A stretch of DNA of 17,254 nt from Oscillospiraceae bacterium (GCA_022508725.1 JAFLUR010000007.1:1-17254); one strand, 5' to 3'. Positions 6,893 through 14,845 are shown, counted from the first letter of the stretch. A program made the numbers and translations. Notes: generated by a model not told the origin, from the sequence alone.

Positions 6893-6951
6893 AAAAGCAT
6901 AGAAAACATATAGAGATTATAGTTATTTTGTAATGTCCGAGGGGGGATAGT

Positions 6952-7278
6952 ATGGCAATAAGAGCGGCTGCAGCAAGTACGGACGGAAAGGTAATCAATC
7001 TGCATTTCGGAAAAGCCGATCGATTTTTGATTTTTGAGCTTGCGGATGACGGTTTTCATTACATAGAAACAAGAGAGATCACTCCATGCTGTAACCGGGG
7101 CGAGCATGAAGATTCTGCATTTGAAAACGCAGCAAATGCGCTTTATGACTGCAAGATCATACTTGTAAGCAAAATAGGGATACCGGCGGCTTGCTTTCTG
7201 GAAAACCGGGGTTTTGAAATATATGAATCTCCTTTTCCGATCCATAGCGTTTTGGAAAAGCTGAAAACGGAGGTGTAA
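6952..7278 (+). CDS. NifX/NifB C-terminal domain protein, copy 2
   Basis: A 108-aa single-domain protein of the NifX/NafY/NifB-C family. The motif INLHFGKADRFLIFEL (about residues 17-32) is the recognisable core, and CCNRGEHEDS near residue 44 is the metal-binding loop. It is the first gene behind the second promoter and lies four bases before nifB. Many NifB proteins carry this domain fused at the C-terminus. Here NifB lacks the fusion and the domain is encoded just upstream, so this protein probably receives the cluster from NifB. The other copy sits with the D/K-like subunits. Confidence 0.85.
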   Translation: MAIRAAAASTDGKVINLHFGKADRFLIFELADDGFHYIETREITPCCNRGEHEDSAFENAANALYDCKIILVSKIGIPAACFLENRGFEIYESPFPIHSVLEKLKTEV

Positions 7279-7281
7279 CAA

Positions 7282-8157
7282 GTGGCTGTAAATTATGAAG
7301 AACTTACGACAAAGCATCCGTGCTTTGCGCTCGGCAAAAAGGGTAGCAGCGGAAGAATACATCTTCCCATAAGCCCCGCCTGCAATATCGAGTGTAAATT
7401 CTGTGACAGAAAAATCAACGACCACGAAAAACGACCCGGAGTCACAAGAGAGGTCATAAAGCCGGAGGAAACTCCGGACGTGATAAGACGTTCGCTTGAA
7501 GTATGTCCCGACATTACGGTCGCGGGCATCGCAGGTCCCGGAGATACACTGGCGACCGATCATGCACTTGAAACTTTCCGGCTGATAGCAAAGGAATTTC
7601 CGGATATTATAAAATGTATGAGCACAAACGGACTTTTACTTGCGGAAAAAGCCGATGAAGTGATAAACGCCGGGATCGATTCTCTGACGGTAACGGTCAA
7701 CGCAGTTGATCCGGATATTGAGGCAAAATTAAACGGCGGTATACTTTATCACGGCGTACATTATACCAGTGCAGAGGCAGCGGAAATTTTGATAAAAAAT
7801 CAGCTTGAGGGTATCCGGAAGATAAGCGGCGCGGGAATTACCGTCAAGGTTAATACGGTGCTTGTTCCGGGAATAAATGATGAGCATATTGAGGAGATCG
7901 CAAAAGCAGTGAGCGAGACGGGAGCGTCGATATATAACATTATCCCGCTGATACCTCAGCATGAGCTTTCCGATTGCAGAGCTCCGTCCTGTGTCGAAAT
8001 CGACGCGGCGCGGCAGAGGTGCGAAAAATACATAGACGTCTTCCGCCACTGCCAAAGATGTCGTGCGGACGCGATAGGCGTTCCGGGAGGCGAGGATTTC
8101 AGCGACCGGATATATCTAAAGAGAATTTCACATAAAGACACGTTTTCACACGGATAA
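7282..8157 (+). CDS. nifB: NifB, radical SAM cofactor maturase (without NifX domain)
   Basis: Radical SAM enzyme that fuses Fe-S clusters and inserts a central carbon to make NifB-co, the precursor of nitrogenase cofactors. The signature Cys34-x3-Cys38-x2-Cys41 is in CNIECKFC. The NifB-specific N-terminal HPCF (Cys14) and C-terminal HCQRCRADAIG, whose cysteines help hold the substrate clusters, are both present. At 291 aa it is the short SAM-domain-only form. The start is GTG 7282, chosen because GGAGG (7269-7273) lies eight bases upstream and no ATG fits. Its presence implies that the D/K-like enzyme uses a NifB-derived cofactor, which excludes the cofactor-free BchNB/CfbD types. No nifE/nifN accompanies it in this window. 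Confidence 0.93.
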   Translation: MAVNYEELTTKHPCFALGKKGSSGRIHLPISPACNIECKFCDRKINDHEKRPGVTREVIKPEETPDVIRRSLEVCPDITVAGIAGPGDTLATDHALETFRLIAKEFPDIIKCMSTNGLLLAEKADEVINAGIDSLTVTVNAVDPDIEAKLNGGILYHGVHYTSAEAAEILIKNQLEGIRKISGAGITVKVNTVLVPGINDEHIEEIAKAVSETGASIYNIIPLIPQHELSDCRAPSCVEIDAARQRCEKYIDVFRHCQRCRADAIGVPGGEDFSDRIYLKRISHKDTFSHG

Positions 8158-8181
8158 AGAAAATGAAAGGAAGTAATAAAT

Positions 8182-9036
8182 ATGGCAAAGGAAATAAGAC
8201 AAATCGCAATATACGGCAAAGGAGGTATCGGTAAATCCACCACAACGCAAAATCTTACTGCGGGACTCGTTGAAAACGGCAGTAAGGTCATGGTTGTGGG
8301 ATGCGACCCGAAAGCGGATTCGACAAGACTTTTGCTCGGCGGTCTTGCACAGAAAACCGTTCTTGATACGCTCCGCGAGGAGGGCGACGATATAGATCTG
8401 GATTTGATACTCAAAGAAGGCTTTAAGGGAACGCGCTGCGTTGAGTCGGGCGGTCCGGAGCCGGGAGTAGGCTGCGCCGGAAGAGGTATTATTACTTCTA
8501 TCGGACTTCTGGAGCGTCTGGGGGCTTACACCGAGGATCTGGATTATGTGTTCTACGACGTTCTGGGCGATGTTGTCTGCGGCGGATTTGCAATGCCTAT
8601 CAGAGAGGGCAAGGCTAAGGAAATATACATAGTCGCAAGCGGTGAAATGATGGCTCTTTATGCCGCGAACAATATTTCAAAGGGTATTTCAAGATATGCG
8701 CGTCAGGGCGGCGTGCGTCTGGGCGGCATTATATGCAACAGCAGAAACGTTGACCGCGAGATTGAGGTAGTGCGCGCCTTTGCGGAAGAGCTCGGCACAC
8801 AGATGATTCATTTTGTACCGCGTGACAACGTGGTTCAGCGCGCGGAGATACGCAAGAAAACGGTAATTGAATTTCAGCCCGAATGCCGTCAGGCGGATGA
8901 ATACCGCGAATTAGCATCAAAAATCGAGAATAACGAAAAACTTGTTATACCGAAACCGATAACACAGGAAAGACTGGAAGAAATTCTGATGGAATACGGT
9001 CTTATCGACAATCTGGAGGACGATTACAGAATTTAA
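8182..9036 (+). CDS. nifH: NifH-like reductase (Fe protein)
   Basis: ATP-dependent electron donor to component 1 and probable helper in cofactor maturation. The 284-aa product has the P-loop GKGGIGKST (residues 12-20) and the switch I region VVGCDPKADSTR. Both ligands of the bridging [4Fe-4S] cluster are present, Cys98 (GVGCAGRG) and Cys133 (DVVCGGFAMPI). Arg101, the site that is ADP-ribosylated in some diazotrophs, is also kept. It is very close to true NifH in motif content, closer than BchL or CfbC would be. It is placed between nifB and nifS rather than next to the D/K-like genes, so the two operons must be co-expressed. The symbol marks the protein family; a MarH-like role is more likely than N2 fixation given the neighbours. 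Confidence 0.93.
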   Translation: MAKEIRQIAIYGKGGIGKSTTTQNLTAGLVENGSKVMVVGCDPKADSTRLLLGGLAQKTVLDTLREEGDDIDLDLILKEGFKGTRCVESGGPEPGVGCAGRGIITSIGLLERLGAYTEDLDYVFYDVLGDVVCGGFAMPIREGKAKEIYIVASGEMMALYAANNISKGISRYARQGGVRLGGIICNSRNVDREIEVVRAFAEELGTQMIHFVPRDNVVQRAEIRKKTVIEFQPECRQADEYRELASKIENNEKLVIPKPITQERLEEILMEYGLIDNLEDDYRI

Positions 9037-9049
9037 GCGGGGTAATAAA

Positions 9050-10240
9050 ATGGATATATACGCGGATAACGCCGCAACGACAAAGCTGAGCCGGGCGGCA
9101 AAAAATGCAATGTTTCCTTATTTTGACGAGCTGTACGGAAATCCGTCAAGTCTGCACAGTAAAGGGCAGACGGTAAAGGAAGCGCTTAACAAGGCGCGCG
9201 ATGATGTCGCAAGGGCGATCGGCGCAAAAAACTCTTCCGGGATCACCTTTACATCCGGAGGAAGTGAATCGGATAATCAGGCTATTATATCAGCGGCGGA
9301 AATCGGTGCAAAAAAGGGCAAAAAACATATCGTTTCCACGGAGTTTGAGCATCACGCCGTACTGCATACGCTGGAAAGGCTTGAAAAACAGGGGTTTGAG
9401 ATAACGCTTATTTCGCCGGAAAGAAACGGGATAATATCGGTTGAAAGCGTAAAAAACGCTGTCCGTGAGGATACCGCGCTTGTAACGGTTATGTATGCAA
9501 ATAATGAGATAGGAACAATTCAGCCGATTGCCGAAATCGGCGCGGTATGCCGTGAAAAGGGAGTGCTGTTTCACACCGACGCGGTACAGGCGACAGGGCA
9601 TTTGCATATTGATGTTGATGCGCAAAATATTGATCTGCTGTCTTTATCCGCCCATAAATTTCACGGTCCGAAAGGCGTGGGGGTTCTGTATGCGAAACGC
9701 GGTATTCCGCTTACAAGATTGATAGAGGGCGGCGGACAGGAAAAGGGCAGACGTGCCGGAACGGAAAATATTCCGGGGATCATTGGTCTTGCCGCGGCGC
9801 TCACCGACGCCGTATCTCGAATAGATAAAAACACCCGGGATGTCGGTGCAATTCGTGACAGAATTATTGACGGTCTCTTGGAAATTCCCAATACAATTTT
9901 GAACGGTGACAGGGAAAACCGACTTCCGGGAAATATAAATGTGAGCTTTGAGGGCATAGAGGGCGAAAGTCTTTTGCTTCTGCTGGACGATAAAGGGATC
10001 ACGGTTTCGTCCAGTTCGGCGTGTACGTCATCATCTCTTCTGCCGAGTCATGTTCTGCTTGCGATAGGCGTACCGCGTGAGGTGGCGCATGGGTCGCTCC
10101 GAATATCCCTGAGCGAGTACAATACTTTGGAAGAGGCGGATTATATTATAAGCTCCGTCAAAGAGGTCGTATCGGAGCTGCGCGATATTTCGCCCGTGTG
10201 GGATGATTTGGGAAAGGGTGTGAGAAATCATGTTATATAG
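9050..10240 (+). CDS. nifS: NifS/IscS-type cysteine desulfurase
   Basis: PLP enzyme that takes sulfur from cysteine as a persulfide for Fe-S cluster assembly (396 aa, class V aminotransferase fold). The PLP lysine is Lys203 in SAHKFHGPKG, and the cofactor-binding HTDAVQ lies at 175-180. The catalytic Cys325 sits in SSSACTSSS. It starts 13 bases after the NifH-like gene and overlaps the NifU gene by 11 bases. It would supply sulfur to NifU here, and so to NifB, NifH and the P-clusters. A general Isc role for the whole cell is possible, but its placement inside the nif-like operon supports a dedicated one. Confidence 0.93.
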   Translation: MDIYADNAATTKLSRAAKNAMFPYFDELYGNPSSLHSKGQTVKEALNKARDDVARAIGAKNSSGITFTSGGSESDNQAIISAAEIGAKKGKKHIVSTEFEHHAVLHTLERLEKQGFEITLISPERNGIISVESVKNAVREDTALVTVMYANNEIGTIQPIAEIGAVCREKGVLFHTDAVQATGHLHIDVDAQNIDLLSLSAHKFHGPKGVGVLYAKRGIPLTRLIEGGGQEKGRRAGTENIPGIIGLAAALTDAVSRIDKNTRDVGAIRDRIIDGLLEIPNTILNGDRENRLPGNINVSFEGIEGESLLLLLDDKGITVSSSSACTSSSLLPSHVLLAIGVPREVAHGSLRISLSEYNTLEEADYIISSVKEVVSELRDISPVWDDLGKGVRNHVI

Positions 10241-10664
10241 CGAAAAGGTGACCGACCATTTCCGTCATCCGCGGAATGTCGGCAAAATAGAGGATGCCGA
10301 CGGTATCGGCGAGGTCGGAAATGTGACCTGCGGCGATATTATGAGAATTTATATCAAGGTGGAAAACAACATTATCACCGATGTAAAGTTTAACACATTC
10401 GGTTGCGGCAGTGCCATAGCGTCAAGCTCGATGGCTACCGAAATGATAAAGGGCAAACCCGTTTCCGAAGCGTTGAAGCTTACAAATAAGGCTGTTGTCG
10501 AAGCGCTTGACGGACTTCCCGCACACAAGCTGCATTGCTCCGTTCTTGCGGAGGAAGCGGTGCAGGCGGCGGTAAAGGATTACTATGATAAAAACAGTAT
10601 CGAATACGATCCGTTGGATTTTGCGATAGGCTGCAGCGGATGCGGCGGTGAATGTGAGGTTTAA
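10230..10664 (+). CDS. nifU: NifU/IscU-type Fe-S scaffold with Cys-rich C-terminus
   Basis: Scaffold on which NifS-derived sulfur and iron are assembled into clusters before transfer. The three IscU-type ligands are present: Cys34 (VTCGD, with Asp36), Cys59 (FGCGSAIASSS) and Cys103 (LHCSVLAEEA). The protein (144 aa) lacks the ferredoxin-like and Nfu domains of classical NifU. Instead it ends in GCSGCGGECEV, three further cysteines (135, 138, 142). This short NifU-like form is common in anaerobes. Its start lies inside nifS (11-base overlap), so the pair is translationally coupled. Confidence 0.9.
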   Translation: MLYSEKVTDHFRHPRNVGKIEDADGIGEVGNVTCGDIMRIYIKVENNIITDVKFNTFGCGSAIASSSMATEMIKGKPVSEALKLTNKAVVEALDGLPAHKLHCSVLAEEAVQAAVKDYYDKNSIEYDPLDFAIGCSGCGGECEV

Positions 10665-10680
10665 AGGGGGCGAATAAGTA

Positions 10681-11841
10681 ATGAAGCAATACAAACATAT
10701 CGAATCGGCGCTGCTGCACGGCGGATTTGACGGCGACCCGGCTACCGGCTCGGTGAACGTGCCGATCTATCAGACTTCCACATACGAACAGGAAGAACTC
10801 GGAAAACACAAGGGCTGGGAATATTCAAGAACGGGCAATCCCACACGGGCAGCTCTTGAAAAGCTTATCGCAGAGCTGGAGGGCGGAAAAGCCGGATTTG
10901 CCTTTGCCTCGGGAATGGCGGCGATAACAGCGGTTCTCAGTCTGTTCCGGACGGGTGATAAAATTATTATTTCAAGCAACGTATACGGCGGAACTTTCCG
11001 TGTTTTAGATAAGGTTTTTAATAATTTCGGAATTACATATTCCATTGAGGATACTACCGATATAGATAGCCTTAACAAAAAAATCACGCCGGACGTAAAG
11101 GCGATTCTCATTGAAAGTCCGGCAAATCCGCTTATGACCGTCACCGACCTGAAAGCGGTTTCGGATACGGTTCACAGACACGGTATTCTTTCTATTGTCG
11201 ACAATACCTTTATGACGCCGTATCTGCAGCGTCCGCTTGAACTCGGCGCGGATATTGTAATTCACAGCGCAACGAAATATCTCGGCGGACACAGCGACCT
11301 TGTGGCGGGTCTTGCGGTTGTGAATGATGAAAATTTGGCGGAGCGGATTGCATTCATACAAAATTCCACAGGCGGAGTATTGCAGCCGTTTGATTCGTTT
11401 TTGCTGATAAAGGGAATAAAAACGCTCGGCGTCCGGCTTGACAGGCACGTTCTCAATGCTGAAAAAATCGCGGATTACCTTGTTAAAAGCGACGCGGTAA
11501 AAAAGGTGTATTATCCCGGACTGCCGACAGATCCCGGCTTTGAGATAAATAAAAAACAGGCGAAAAACGGCGGGGCGATGATCTCATTTGAGCTGTTTGA
11601 AAATTATGATATCAAGACATTCTTCAAATCCCTGAATCTGATCGCACTTGCGGAAAGCCTCGGCGGTGTGGAGTCACTGATATGTCATCCTGCAAGTATG
11701 ACGCACGCCTCTATCCCCTATGAAATCAGGCAAAAGGTCGGAATCACCGACGGACTTATAAGACTCTCTCCCGGAATTGAACACGCAGAGGATATTATTT
11801 CGGATTTGGATCGGGCGATTAAAACAAGTAAGATAAAGTAA
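10681..11841 (+). CDS. Cys/Met-metabolism PLP enzyme (cystathionine gamma-lyase or gamma-synthase type)
   Basis: A 386-aa member of the trans-sulfuration (Cys/Met metabolism PLP) family. Cofactor residues are visible: Lys199 in SATKYLGGHSD, Asp174 in IVDNTF, and the Tyr48/Arg50 of YSRTGNP from the neighbouring subunit. The length and the SATKYLGGHSD motif fit cystathionine gamma-lyase/homocysteine gamma-lyase (MccB) or cystathionine gamma-synthase (MetI), which I cannot tell apart by eye. With a lyase, homocysteine-derived cystathionine would be turned to cysteine; with a synthase, the reverse route is served. Its pairing with MetY next door and two cysteine synthase-family genes downstream makes a complete interconversion set. 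It follows nifU by 16 bases with a GGGGG ribosome binding site. Confidence 0.85.
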   Translation: MKQYKHIESALLHGGFDGDPATGSVNVPIYQTSTYEQEELGKHKGWEYSRTGNPTRAALEKLIAELEGGKAGFAFASGMAAITAVLSLFRTGDKIIISSNVYGGTFRVLDKVFNNFGITYSIEDTTDIDSLNKKITPDVKAILIESPANPLMTVTDLKAVSDTVHRHGILSIVDNTFMTPYLQRPLELGADIVIHSATKYLGGHSDLVAGLAVVNDENLAERIAFIQNSTGGVLQPFDSFLLIKGIKTLGVRLDRHVLNAEKIADYLVKSDAVKKVYYPGLPTDPGFEINKKQAKNGGAMISFELFENYDIKTFFKSLNLIALAESLGGVESLICHPASMTHASIPYEIRQKVGITDGLIRLSPGIEHAEDIISDLDRAIKTSKIK

Positions 11842-11855
11842 AGGAGTAAAAAGCT

Positions 11856-13148
11856 ATGGCAGATTTTGATACTTTAAGAATACGTGCGGGATATAATTCC
11901 GCCGAACACAATTATGCGGTGAACGTGCCGATCTATCAGACGGCGTCATTTGATTTGGGAAGTATTCACAGAGCGCAGTCGCTGTGGGCGCTGGAGGTAG
12001 TAGAGGGACTGTATACGAGAATAGGAAATCCGACCGTTACGGTACTGGAGGATAGGCTTATCGCGCTTAACGGCGCATATTCCGCGCTTGCGCTTGCCTC
12101 CGGCATGGCGGCAATTTCATATACGATACTTGCATTGACCGAGGGCGGCGGCAATATTATCGCGACACATTCAATGTACGGCGGCAGTGAGGACTCGTTT
12201 TCACACTTCTTCCCGAAATTCGGTACGCAGATAAAATTTGTAAAGGATCGCTTTGATGTGAGTTCTTTTGAGGCGGAAATCGATGAAAAGACGCGCGGAA
12301 TTTACATTGAAACAATAAGCAATCCGAATGCGGAGATTTATGATATAGAGGCGCTGGCAAAGCTTGCGCACAAGTATGATATACCGCTGATAGTGGATAA
12401 CACCGTTGCGACGCCGTATCTGTTCAACCCGATCGAGCATGGCTCGGATATCGTCATATATTCCGCAACAAAGGCAATCGGCGGTCATGGAAACACGATT
12501 GCGGGGGTACTTCTGGAAAGCGGCAAATTCAAGTACAGCAAAGAAAAATTTCCGCAGTTTTATGAAAAATCGTATAAAATCAAGGACAGAAACGGAAATA
12601 TGCGTTCAGCTTTCGACATTGATGAAAAATCCCCGCTTATTATACATTTGCGCGCGTTTTATCTGGAATTTATCGGTGCAGCGCTCAGTCCGTTTGACGC
12701 GTTTCTCATCCTGCAGGGACTCGACACGATTTCCGAGCGTGTGGAAAAGCAAACAAGGAATGCAGAAAAAATCGTAAAATTCCTTGAGAGCAGAAAAGAA
12801 GTGCTGTGGGTAAAGCATCCGAGCGCAAAGGACAGTCCATTCCGGGATCTGGCAAAGCGGTATTTTCCAAAGGGCACGGGCGGAATCATATCATTCGGAT
12901 TTTCGGGTACCGACGAGCAGCTTGACGCGTTTTTTAAGCATTTAAAGTATTTTTCTTATCATGTAAATATCGGCGACGTGCGCTCATTGATAGTAAATTC
13001 TCCGAAAACAACGCACGCGGAGCTTGATGCGGAGCATTTAAAGAATGCCGGAATAGAAGAAAACACCGTCAGAATATCGGCGGGGCTTGAAAGTGCCGAT
13101 GATTTGATCGCAGATCTGGAGGAAGCATTTGAGTATGTGTTTAAATAA
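11856..13148 (+). CDS. metY: O-acetylhomoserine sulfhydrylase (MetY)
   Basis: PLP enzyme that condenses O-acetylhomoserine with sulfide to homocysteine, or with methanethiol directly to methionine. At 430 aa it has the length of the OAH sulfhydrylase subgroup, longer than the 386-aa paralogue before it. The motifs are PIYQTASFDLGS, the PLP lysine Lys206 in YSATKAIGGHGN, Asp181 in IVDNTVATPY and the C-terminal TTHAEL/VRISAGLE region. It lies 14 bases after the paralogue with AAGGAG upstream. In the best-known analogue, methylthio-alkane reductase releases methanethiol that an OAH sulfhydrylase fixes into methionine. That is the most direct biochemical link between this gene and the nitrogenase-like genes, though it is inferred here. 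Confidence 0.9.
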   Translation: MADFDTLRIRAGYNSAEHNYAVNVPIYQTASFDLGSIHRAQSLWALEVVEGLYTRIGNPTVTVLEDRLIALNGAYSALALASGMAAISYTILALTEGGGNIIATHSMYGGSEDSFSHFFPKFGTQIKFVKDRFDVSSFEAEIDEKTRGIYIETISNPNAEIYDIEALAKLAHKYDIPLIVDNTVATPYLFNPIEHGSDIVIYSATKAIGGHGNTIAGVLLESGKFKYSKEKFPQFYEKSYKIKDRNGNMRSAFDIDEKSPLIIHLRAFYLEFIGAALSPFDAFLILQGLDTISERVEKQTRNAEKIVKFLESRKEVLWVKHPSAKDSPFRDLAKRYFPKGTGGIISFGFSGTDEQLDAFFKHLKYFSYHVNIGDVRSLIVNSPKTTHAELDAEHLKNAGIEENTVRISAGLESADDLIADLEEAFEYVFK

Positions 13149-13635
13149 TGAAATTAAAATTGTGAATGCGGATTTGGATGATTTGGACGCGCTGCACGAA
13201 ATCGAAACTCTTTCCTTTTCGGCGGAAAAGGCGGCGAGCCGCGAGGCGTTTGCATACCGCCTGAAAAATTATCCGCAGTGGTTTTATAAAGCGGAATACA
13301 ACGGACGTATTGTCGGACTGATCGACGGAAGTCCGTCCGATAAAAAGTATATTACGGACGATTTATACCGTGAGGACGGCGGTTTTGACGAAAAGGGAGA
13401 AAATGTGCTTATATTCGGATTGGCAGTTCACCCCGATTTCAGAAACCGGGGTATTGCTCATAAGCTTATGAAGCATATTTTGTCCGCCGCAAAGGAGCAG
13501 GGAAAAAAGAGAATATCATTGACTTGTAAGGAATCACTGATTAGTTTTTATGAAAGCTTCGGTTATAAAAATCACGGCACATCGGAGTCGGTATTGGGCA
13601 ATGTAAAAAGCTATGATATGGAAATAGAAATATAG
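13129..13635 (+). CDS. GNAT-family N-acetyltransferase
   Basis: Acetyl-CoA-dependent N-acetyltransferase (about 168 aa). The acetyl-CoA loop is GLAVHPDFRNRGIAHKLM, containing the R-x-x-G-x-A motif, and the C-terminal YESFGYKN is typical of the fold. The middle segment and the ending (VKSYDMEIEI) recall the arylalkylamine/serotonin acetyltransferase-like subgroup found in clostridia; the substrate is unknown. The start overlaps the end of metY. TTG 13129 has GGAGG six bases upstream, while ATG 13135 has it twelve bases upstream, so I prefer the TTG with modest confidence. It is the last gene of the operon and meets the rhodanese gene tail to tail with one base between, so no terminator fits there. 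It could acetylate an amine or a sulfur-containing amino compound. Confidence 0.8.
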   Translation: MSMCLNNEIKIVNADLDDLDALHEIETLSFSAEKAASREAFAYRLKNYPQWFYKAEYNGRIVGLIDGSPSDKKYITDDLYREDGGFDEKGENVLIFGLAVHPDFRNRGIAHKLMKHILSAAKEQGKKRISLTCKESLISFYESFGYKNHGTSESVLGNVKSYDMEIEI

Positions 13636-13636
13636 T

Positions 13637-13942
13637 CTATTCATCCGTGTTGCTAAATGTATAACGCAGATATTCACGATAACCACCGGTTAGGTTGTAC
13701 GCATTGTATCCAGCATCCGACAAAAGCTCGGCTATTTCTCCGCTGAGTTCCCCGCCTTGACAAAAAACATAAATATCGCGTTCTTTCGGAAGCTCATATA
13801 ATTGTTTTATATCGGACAGCGGAATGTTTATCGCGTCCCGGATGCTGCCGAATTGATATATTTCTTTTTCCCGGAGATCGATTAAAATACCTGTTTCCGG
13901 AGGATTTTTTATATATTCGCATATGCTGATTTCCCGGCTCAT
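13637..13942 (-). CDS. Rhodanese-domain protein
   Basis: A single-domain rhodanese (101 aa), expected to carry sulfane sulfur as a persulfide in the cytoplasm. The active-site loop begins at Cys61 in VFCQGGELS, and the structural ILIDLRE (about 19-25) and the ending LTGGYREY are characteristic. Its ATG overlaps the stop of the ThiF-like gene (ATGA) with AGGAG upstream, so it is the second gene of a two-gene operon. In systems such as MoeBR/Uba4, an adenylating enzyme and a rhodanese together load sulfur onto a small ubiquitin-like carrier. The same logic may apply here, but no carrier gene is visible in the window. Confidence 0.88.
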   Translation of the reverse strand: MSREISICEYIKNPPETGILIDLREKEIYQFGSIRDAINIPLSDIKQLYELPKERDIYVFCQGGELSGEIAELLSDAGYNAYNLTGGYREYLRYTFSNTDE

Positions 13943-14781
13943 ATGGCTGCTCCTTTTTCCGCTGAGGGCAAAGAACAGGTGATTTCATCGTATTCGGCTC
14001 TGTTATCAGCAAGGGAACGGATCGACGGATCTTTACCGCACACTCTGCACTCCAGATTCGGCAAGGCGGCGTTCACCGTGCGTATTCGCATGGCAAGTCC
14101 GTCAAAATGCAGCAGACGTCCTGTAAGCAGATCTCCGGCATCAAGCAGATATTTGATTGCTTCCGTTGCCTGAATACTCCCCAGCACACCTGTTACAGTT
14201 CCGAGAACTCCCGCTTGAGAGCAGGTGAAAGCGTCTTCATGCGGCGGGATCTTATCAAGCAGGCAGCGCAGACACGGTCCTTTTCCAGGCACATAAGTCA
14301 TTGTCTGACCCTCAAAGCGTACAGCTCCGGCATGAGAATAGGGCTTTCCGGAAAGCACACAGGCATCATTTATCAAAAATTTTGATTCAAACAGGTCTGT
14401 TACATCGATCACAAAGTCATACGTTTCTATAACGTCCCGAATATTATCCGGCGTAATGCGTTCATCATACAATTTTACCGAAACATCGGGATTGATTTCA
14501 AAAAGCGTCTGTTTTGCGGATACGGTTTTTTTAACGCTTACGGTGTTTGTTCTGTGAATGATCTGCCGCTGAAGATTTGACAAATCGACGCGGTCATAGT
14601 CCGCAATGCCAATCGTACCGACGCCTGCCGATGCAAGATACATCAGAGCGCTTGAACCCAGCGCTCCGGCGCCGATGACCAATACCTTGGATTCGAGCAG
14701 ACGCTTTTGTCCCGAAAGACCGATTTCACGCAGAGCGAAATGCCGTGCATATCGTTCCGCCTGTTCTTTGGATAATAACAT
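13939..14781 (-). CDS. ThiF/MoeB/HesA-family adenylyltransferase (E1-like)
   Basis: E1-like enzyme that activates the C-terminus of a small sulfur-carrier protein with ATP. The nucleotide motif GAGALG lies at residues 37-42, and the conserved loop LSNLQRQIIH at 67-76. Asp/Thr residues of the adenylation site occur in IDVTDLFES (125-133). The structural zinc pairs are Cys170/Cys173 and Cys245/Cys248, and Cys187 in TCSQAGVLG is at the usual catalytic-Cys position. I chose ATG 14781 because GGAGG (14790-14794, minus strand) lies eight bases before it. The upstream ATG at 14796 overlaps that site. HesA and HcyF-like proteins of sulfur-carrier pathways for homocysteine or cysteine are the likeliest relatives in this context. 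ThiF and MoeB proper remain possible. Confidence 0.88.
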   Translation of the reverse strand: MLLSKEQAERYARHFALREIGLSGQKRLLESKVLVIGAGALGSSALMYLASAGVGTIGIADYDRVDLSNLQRQIIHRTNTVSVKKTVSAKQTLFEINPDVSVKLYDERITPDNIRDVIETYDFVIDVTDLFESKFLINDACVLSGKPYSHAGAVRFEGQTMTYVPGKGPCLRCLLDKIPPHEDAFTCSQAGVLGTVTGVLGSIQATEAIKYLLDAGDLLTGRLLHFDGLAMRIRTVNAALPNLECRVCGKDPSIRSLADNRAEYDEITCSLPSAEKGAAI

Positions 14782-14806
14782 ATTAGATACCTCCATTAAT
14801 TATGTA

Positions 14807-14845
14807 TATAATGCTATAAAACCTATGTATATAATAAGCATTATA
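14807..14845 (-). promoter_or_regulatory. Inverted and direct repeats over the start region of the ThiF-like operon
   Basis: TATAATGCT (14807-14815) and AGCATTATA (14837-14845) form a perfect 9-bp inverted repeat, one arm being the -10 box. Within it lies CTATAAAACCTA (14814-14825), the reverse complement of TAGGTTTTATAG in the cysK promoter. A 12-base direct repeat, TATGTATATAAT, occurs at 14801-14812 and 14824-14835. The position over -10 and the start fits a repressor site, plausibly for the Rrf2/CymR-like protein, but this is inference. Confidence 0.5.

Noticed and set aside
13624..13640. ATAGA-N7-TCTAT at the convergent gene ends as a third regulator site
   Set aside because: The spacer is two bases longer than in the two promoter copies, no promoter lies nearby, and it falls at the 3' ends of two genes, so chance is likelier.
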